Positions 6,627 through 8,719 of a stretch of 8,719 nucleotides of DNA are shown one piece after another. A program made the translations under genes and the position numbers. Within the stretch, counting starts at the first letter, position 1. Every line of letters begins with the position of its first letter. This DNA comes from Clostridia bacterium (GTDB taxonomy: Bacteria; Bacillota_A; Clostridia; Christensenellales; Aristaeellaceae): assembly GCA_017530275.1 (NCBI GenBank), contig JAFXMP010000130.1, positions 1 to 8,719 on the forward strand, given 5' to 3'. Under the pieces are notes generated by a model, which was given only the letters and a program-made list of their open reading frames with translations, was not told where the DNA came from and did no database searches.

Positions 6627-7246
6627 TGGGTCAGTACCTCCTGCAATTTCTGCGTGATGGAAGTGATAATATCATTTTTGAATAAGTAGCTGGCCCGGTT
6701 GGCGATGAGCCGGGCGCTGATGGGCACGATGGTCTCCAGCACCTTCAAATGGTTTTCTTTCAATGTGCGGCCCGATTCCACGATGTCCACGATCACGTCC
6801 GTCAGCCCCAAAATAGGGGCCAGCTCGATAGAACCGTTGAGCTTGATGATTTGAATTTCCCGGTTCAGGGAGGAATAGTATTTTTTTGCCACGGTGGTGA
6901 ACTTGGTCGCTACCCGCAGCACGGTTTCCCGGTCCTCCACATAATCCTCCGACCCGGCCACGCAGATGCGGCATTTACCGATACCCAGATCCAGCAATTC
7001 ATATACGTCGGGATTGCCGTCCAGCAAAATGTCCTTTCCCACCACGCCGATGTCCGCCGCTCCGTATTCCACGTAAATCGCCACGTCGGAGGGCTTCACC
7101 AGCAGGTATCGCACGCCGTTTTCCGGGCTTTCCAGTACCAGGCGGCGGTCGTTATCATAGATACCGCCGCAGTCATAACCGATCTTGGAGAACAGGGAAA
7201 GCACCTGGTCGCCAAGCCGTCCCTTGGGCAGCGCGATATTCAGCAT
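6623..7246 (-). CDS. hisG: ATP phosphoribosyltransferase catalytic subunit, short form HisG
   Basis: HisG condenses ATP with PRPP to phosphoribosyl-ATP, the committed and feedback-regulated first step. The protein has 207 residues, which marks the short form without the C-terminal regulatory domain. Such enzymes need HisZ for activity and histidine sensing, and hisZ lies directly upstream. The N-terminus LNIALPKGRL and the block DIGVVGKDIL (65-74) are typical. The PRPP-binding loop is DIVESGRTLKEN (154-165). The frame is open far upstream inside hisZ, but ATG 7246 gives the canonical N-terminus and follows AAAGGAGG by ten bases. It overlaps hisZ by seven bases, consistent with coupled, balanced synthesis of the two subunits. 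Confidence 0.97.
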   Translation of the reverse strand: MLNIALPKGRLGDQVLSLFSKIGYDCGGIYDNDRRLVLESPENGVRYLLVKPSDVAIYVEYGAADIGVVGKDILLDGNPDVYELLDLGIGKCRICVAGSEDYVEDRETVLRVATKFTTVAKKYYSSLNREIQIIKLNGSIELAPILGLTDVIVDIVESGRTLKENHLKVLETIVPISARLIANRASYLFKNDIITSITQKLQEVLTQ

Positions 7247-8370
7247 TCCTTCCCCGCCTCCTTTAAGCCGTCGTCGGTAAAGCGATAGATTTTTCCGAAG
7301 CGCACGTTTTCCGGTACATTCCTTTCCACCCGCACCTTGAGGCCGCTTTCCCGAAGACTGTCGGCAGCGCGGGCCAGGGTGCACAGGTCTGCCCCCGCTT
7401 CATACAGGATCAGGGCGTCCACGTCGGTGCTGTGCTGATTGCGGAACAGCAGATCCAATTCGTTCACATACACCGCAAAGCCAATAGCGTCTAAATCCCG
7501 ACCGAACTTCCGCAGGAGTTTTCCATAGTATCCGCCGGATAGCACCGCCCGGGGCACGCCTTCCACAAAGCCCTGGAAGATCAGCCCGTCGTAGTAGTCG
7601 CTGTCGTTGACCAGAGAAAAATCCAGGATCAAATCGTCCCCACAGCCCGCGCCTTCCAAAAGATCATACACAGTTTCCAGCTCGTCCAGGGCGGCGGTCA
7701 TGCCGTTGGAAATGGCGATTTTTCGTGCTTCTGCCAAGGTTTCCCGGAAGGGTCCGCACAGACTCCCCGCCCGCAGCACCCATTCCGCCGCGGCGGGGGC
7801 CACGTGGCCCTTTTCCAACAGCGTCTTGAGTTCATGGAGCCGTTTGCCGTGCAGGCATTCCAAGATTTCCTGCCCTAAATTTTCGCTAAGGCCCAGTCCT
7901 TCCAGCAGCGCGATCCAAAACCCGATATGAGAAAGCTGCATGCGGTGGCTGCTGCTGATGGCGGCCAGGGTTTTCTGGGCCAGACACAGCACCTCAAAAT
8001 ACGCCGCTGCGTCCAAATCACCCAAATATTCCAGTCCCAGCTGGGTGGTTTCCTGATAGCCGCCGCTCTGCTTTTCCAGCCAGTACACATTTTCCAGATA
8101 ATACACCTTTTCACTGCTCTGGGCGGTGGCCCGGGTGTTCTTGGCGATGGACAGGGTCACGTCCGGCTTCAAGGCCAGCACCGTGCCGTCCAAATCGTGA
8201 AAAGTGATAATGTTGGGGTTTTTCAAAAAATTCTTGTTCTCCGTGTACAGCTCATATTCTTCAAACCGCCCCATGCGGTATTTGCGGAAGCCGTACTGTT
8301 CATACAGGGCCCGCAGGGACAGGGTGATCCTTTCCTCCCTGCGCAGCGCTTTCATCACGTCCATTTCCAT
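7240..8370 (-). CDS. hisZ: ATP phosphoribosyltransferase regulatory subunit HisZ
   Basis: HisZ is a catalytically inactive paralogue of histidyl-tRNA synthetase that forms a hetero-octamer with short HisG and mediates histidine feedback. The 376-residue protein aligns by eye with the HisRS catalytic core: GRFEEYELY (34-42), LALKPDVTLSIAKN (65-78), motif-2-like YYLENVYWLE (90-99), TTQLGLEYLGDLD (108-120) and SDYYDGLIF (257-265). Residues essential in HisRS are replaced: the LVRGLDYY arginine is Asn255, and GGRYD reads GGYYG (279-283). The motif 2 region has Trp97 where arginine is usual. This rules out a working tRNA synthetase. It is the first gene of the operon. ATG 8370 has GAGG five bases upstream; in-frame ATGs at 8364 and 8355 are possible starts. 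Confidence 0.94.
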   Translation of the reverse strand: MEMDVMKALRREERITLSLRALYEQYGFRKYRMGRFEEYELYTENKNFLKNPNIITFHDLDGTVLALKPDVTLSIAKNTRATAQSSEKVYYLENVYWLEKQSGGYQETTQLGLEYLGDLDAAAYFEVLCLAQKTLAAISSSHRMQLSHIGFWIALLEGLGLSENLGQEILECLHGKRLHELKTLLEKGHVAPAAAEWVLRAGSLCGPFRETLAEARKIAISNGMTAALDELETVYDLLEGAGCGDDLILDFSLVNDSDYYDGLIFQGFVEGVPRAVLSGGYYGKLLRKFGRDLDAIGFAVYVNELDLLFRNQHSTDVDALILYEAGADLCTLARAADSLRESGLKVRVERNVPENVRFGKIYRFTDDGLKEAGKEC

Positions 8371-8415
8371 GCGATCCTCTTCCCGGCCCCAGGGCCAATC
8401 AGGTTTACGGGTGCT

Positions 8416-8444
8416 ATTATATCATCACTTTATCGCTCTGTCAA
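8416..8444 (-). promoter_or_regulatory. his operon promoter (sigma-A type)
   Basis: On the minus strand a perfect -35 box TTGACA (8444-8439) and a perfect -10 box TATAAT (8421-8416) are separated by exactly 17 bases. Transcription should begin near 8409, leaving a leader of about 40 bases to hisZ. Such a consensus promoter would be strong when not repressed. Confidence 0.92.
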
Positions 8445-8455
8445 GCTAAAGTGAT
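8424..8455. promoter_or_regulatory. Candidate repressor operator over the his promoter
   Basis: A perfect 9-bp inverted repeat has arms ATCACTTTA (8424-8432) and TAAAGTGAT (8447-8455) with a 14-base centre. Its midpoint falls on the edge of the -35 box, and one arm lies in the promoter spacer, so a dimeric protein bound here would block RNA polymerase. A TrpR-family regulator of the YerC/HisR type, known to control histidine genes in Gram-positive bacteria, is the obvious candidate. I do not recall its consensus well enough to claim a match. Confidence 0.6.
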
Positions 8456-8480
8456 AGCACGATAAAACATTATCCGGCTT

Positions 8481-8719
8481 TTATTTTCCCAATCCAAACA
8501 TGGCCGCATAAATTTTTTTGCCCGCCGCGGTTTTGAATATCTTGTTGTAGGTATTCCGGCACGCTTCTTTCGGCAGAGCGTTTTCAAAGCTATTCACAAT
8601 AAAATCCGCTTCCACCAGGATTTGATGGTCGATGCCGTCCATGGGCAGATAGGTATGATGCTCCCCCACCAGAGTACACACCCGGTCGATTTCTTCTTTT
8701 GAAAAATCCAGTTGGGACA
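8481..8719 (-). CDS. HD-domain protein, C-terminal part (5' end outside window)
   Basis: The frame is open from the window edge and ends at TAA 8483-8481, so only the last 78 residues are seen. The stretch LVGEHHTYLPMDGIDHQILV followed by EADFIVN resembles the later helices of small clostridial HD-domain proteins, where a His pair and an Asp-containing EAD segment follow the metal-binding HD core. The HD motif itself would lie outside the window, so metal binding and phosphohydrolase activity cannot be confirmed. A GTG at 8681 is internal and should not be taken as the start. The gene runs in the same direction as the his operon, 110 bases upstream. No clear terminator separates them, so some read-through is possible, but the strong his promoter makes a functional link unlikely. 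Confidence 0.65.
   Translation of the reverse strand, partial: SQLDFSKEEIDRVCTLVGEHHTYLPMDGIDHQILVEADFIVNSFENALPKEACRNTYNKIFKTAAGKKIYAAMFGLGK

Larger units (their letters stand above)
8411..8460. repeat. Outer 7-bp inverted repeat enclosing the his promoter
   Basis: GTGCTAT (8411-8417) and ATAGCAC (8454-8460) are perfect inverted copies whose centre (8435.5) is four bases off that of the inner repeat (8439.5). The left arm touches the -10 box. The right arm overlaps the inner arm by two bases to form the continuous half-site TAAAGTGATAGCAC. The left copy of that half-site is interrupted by six extra bases. It may be part of a larger operator or of a second overlapping site. Confidence 0.5.

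Noticed and set aside
7240..8370. Histidyl-tRNA synthetase instead of HisZ
   Set aside because: The HisRS-like fold blocks are present, but the catalytic arginines and GGRYD motif are lost, the protein is short, and it precedes a short-form hisG.
8461..8474. Small inverted repeat GATAA/TTATC downstream of the HD-domain gene as a terminator
   Set aside because: The stem is only five A/T-rich pairs with no U run, too weak for an intrinsic terminator.

Overview
The window is dominated by a compact histidine biosynthesis operon on the minus strand (about 8370 down to 943). It runs in the order hisZ-hisG-hisD-hisC-hisB-hisH-hisA-hisF-hisIE. Several traits point to an anaerobic clostridial Bacillota member: a short-form HisG paired with a HisZ regulatory subunit, a stand-alone dehydratase HisB, a fused HisI-HisE, strong AGGAGG-type ribosome binding sites, and GC-rich coding DNA beside A/T-rich intergenic DNA. 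I cannot name a genus from the sequence alone.

Layout. 1-67 (minus): probable first codons of a gene that leaves the window on the left. 68-329: A/T-rich divergent intergenic region with one candidate promoter per direction and a long hairpin in the leader of the left-hand gene. 330-914 (plus): a small cytoplasmic CBM9-like protein of unknown function. 917-940: a perfect, apparently bidirectional terminator between this gene and the converging his operon. 943-8370 (minus): nine his genes that mostly overlap by 4 or 7 bases, so translation is probably coupled. 8371-8480: the his control region, with a near-perfect sigma-A-type promoter (TTGACA, 17 bases, TATAAT) inside an inverted repeat that looks like a repressor operator. 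8481-8719 (minus): the C-terminal part of an HD-domain protein, cut by the window edge.

Pathway. HisZ with short HisG makes phosphoribosyl-ATP, HisIE performs the next two steps, HisA isomerises, and HisH-HisF closes the imidazole ring and releases AICAR. HisB dehydrates, HisC transaminates, and HisD performs the final two oxidations. The only activity not encoded here is histidinol-phosphate phosphatase, which in many Firmicutes is a separate PHP-family enzyme. The predicted his leader is only about 40 bases, too short for a T-box or peptide attenuator, so control is probably by a DNA-binding repressor.

I found no mobile element, CRISPR array, tRNA or rRNA gene. Most of the window is well-understood metabolism. 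The points that deserve a second look are the his operator, the divergent HisZ active-site region, the strand-specific leader hairpin at 91-133, and the orphan CBM9-like protein.
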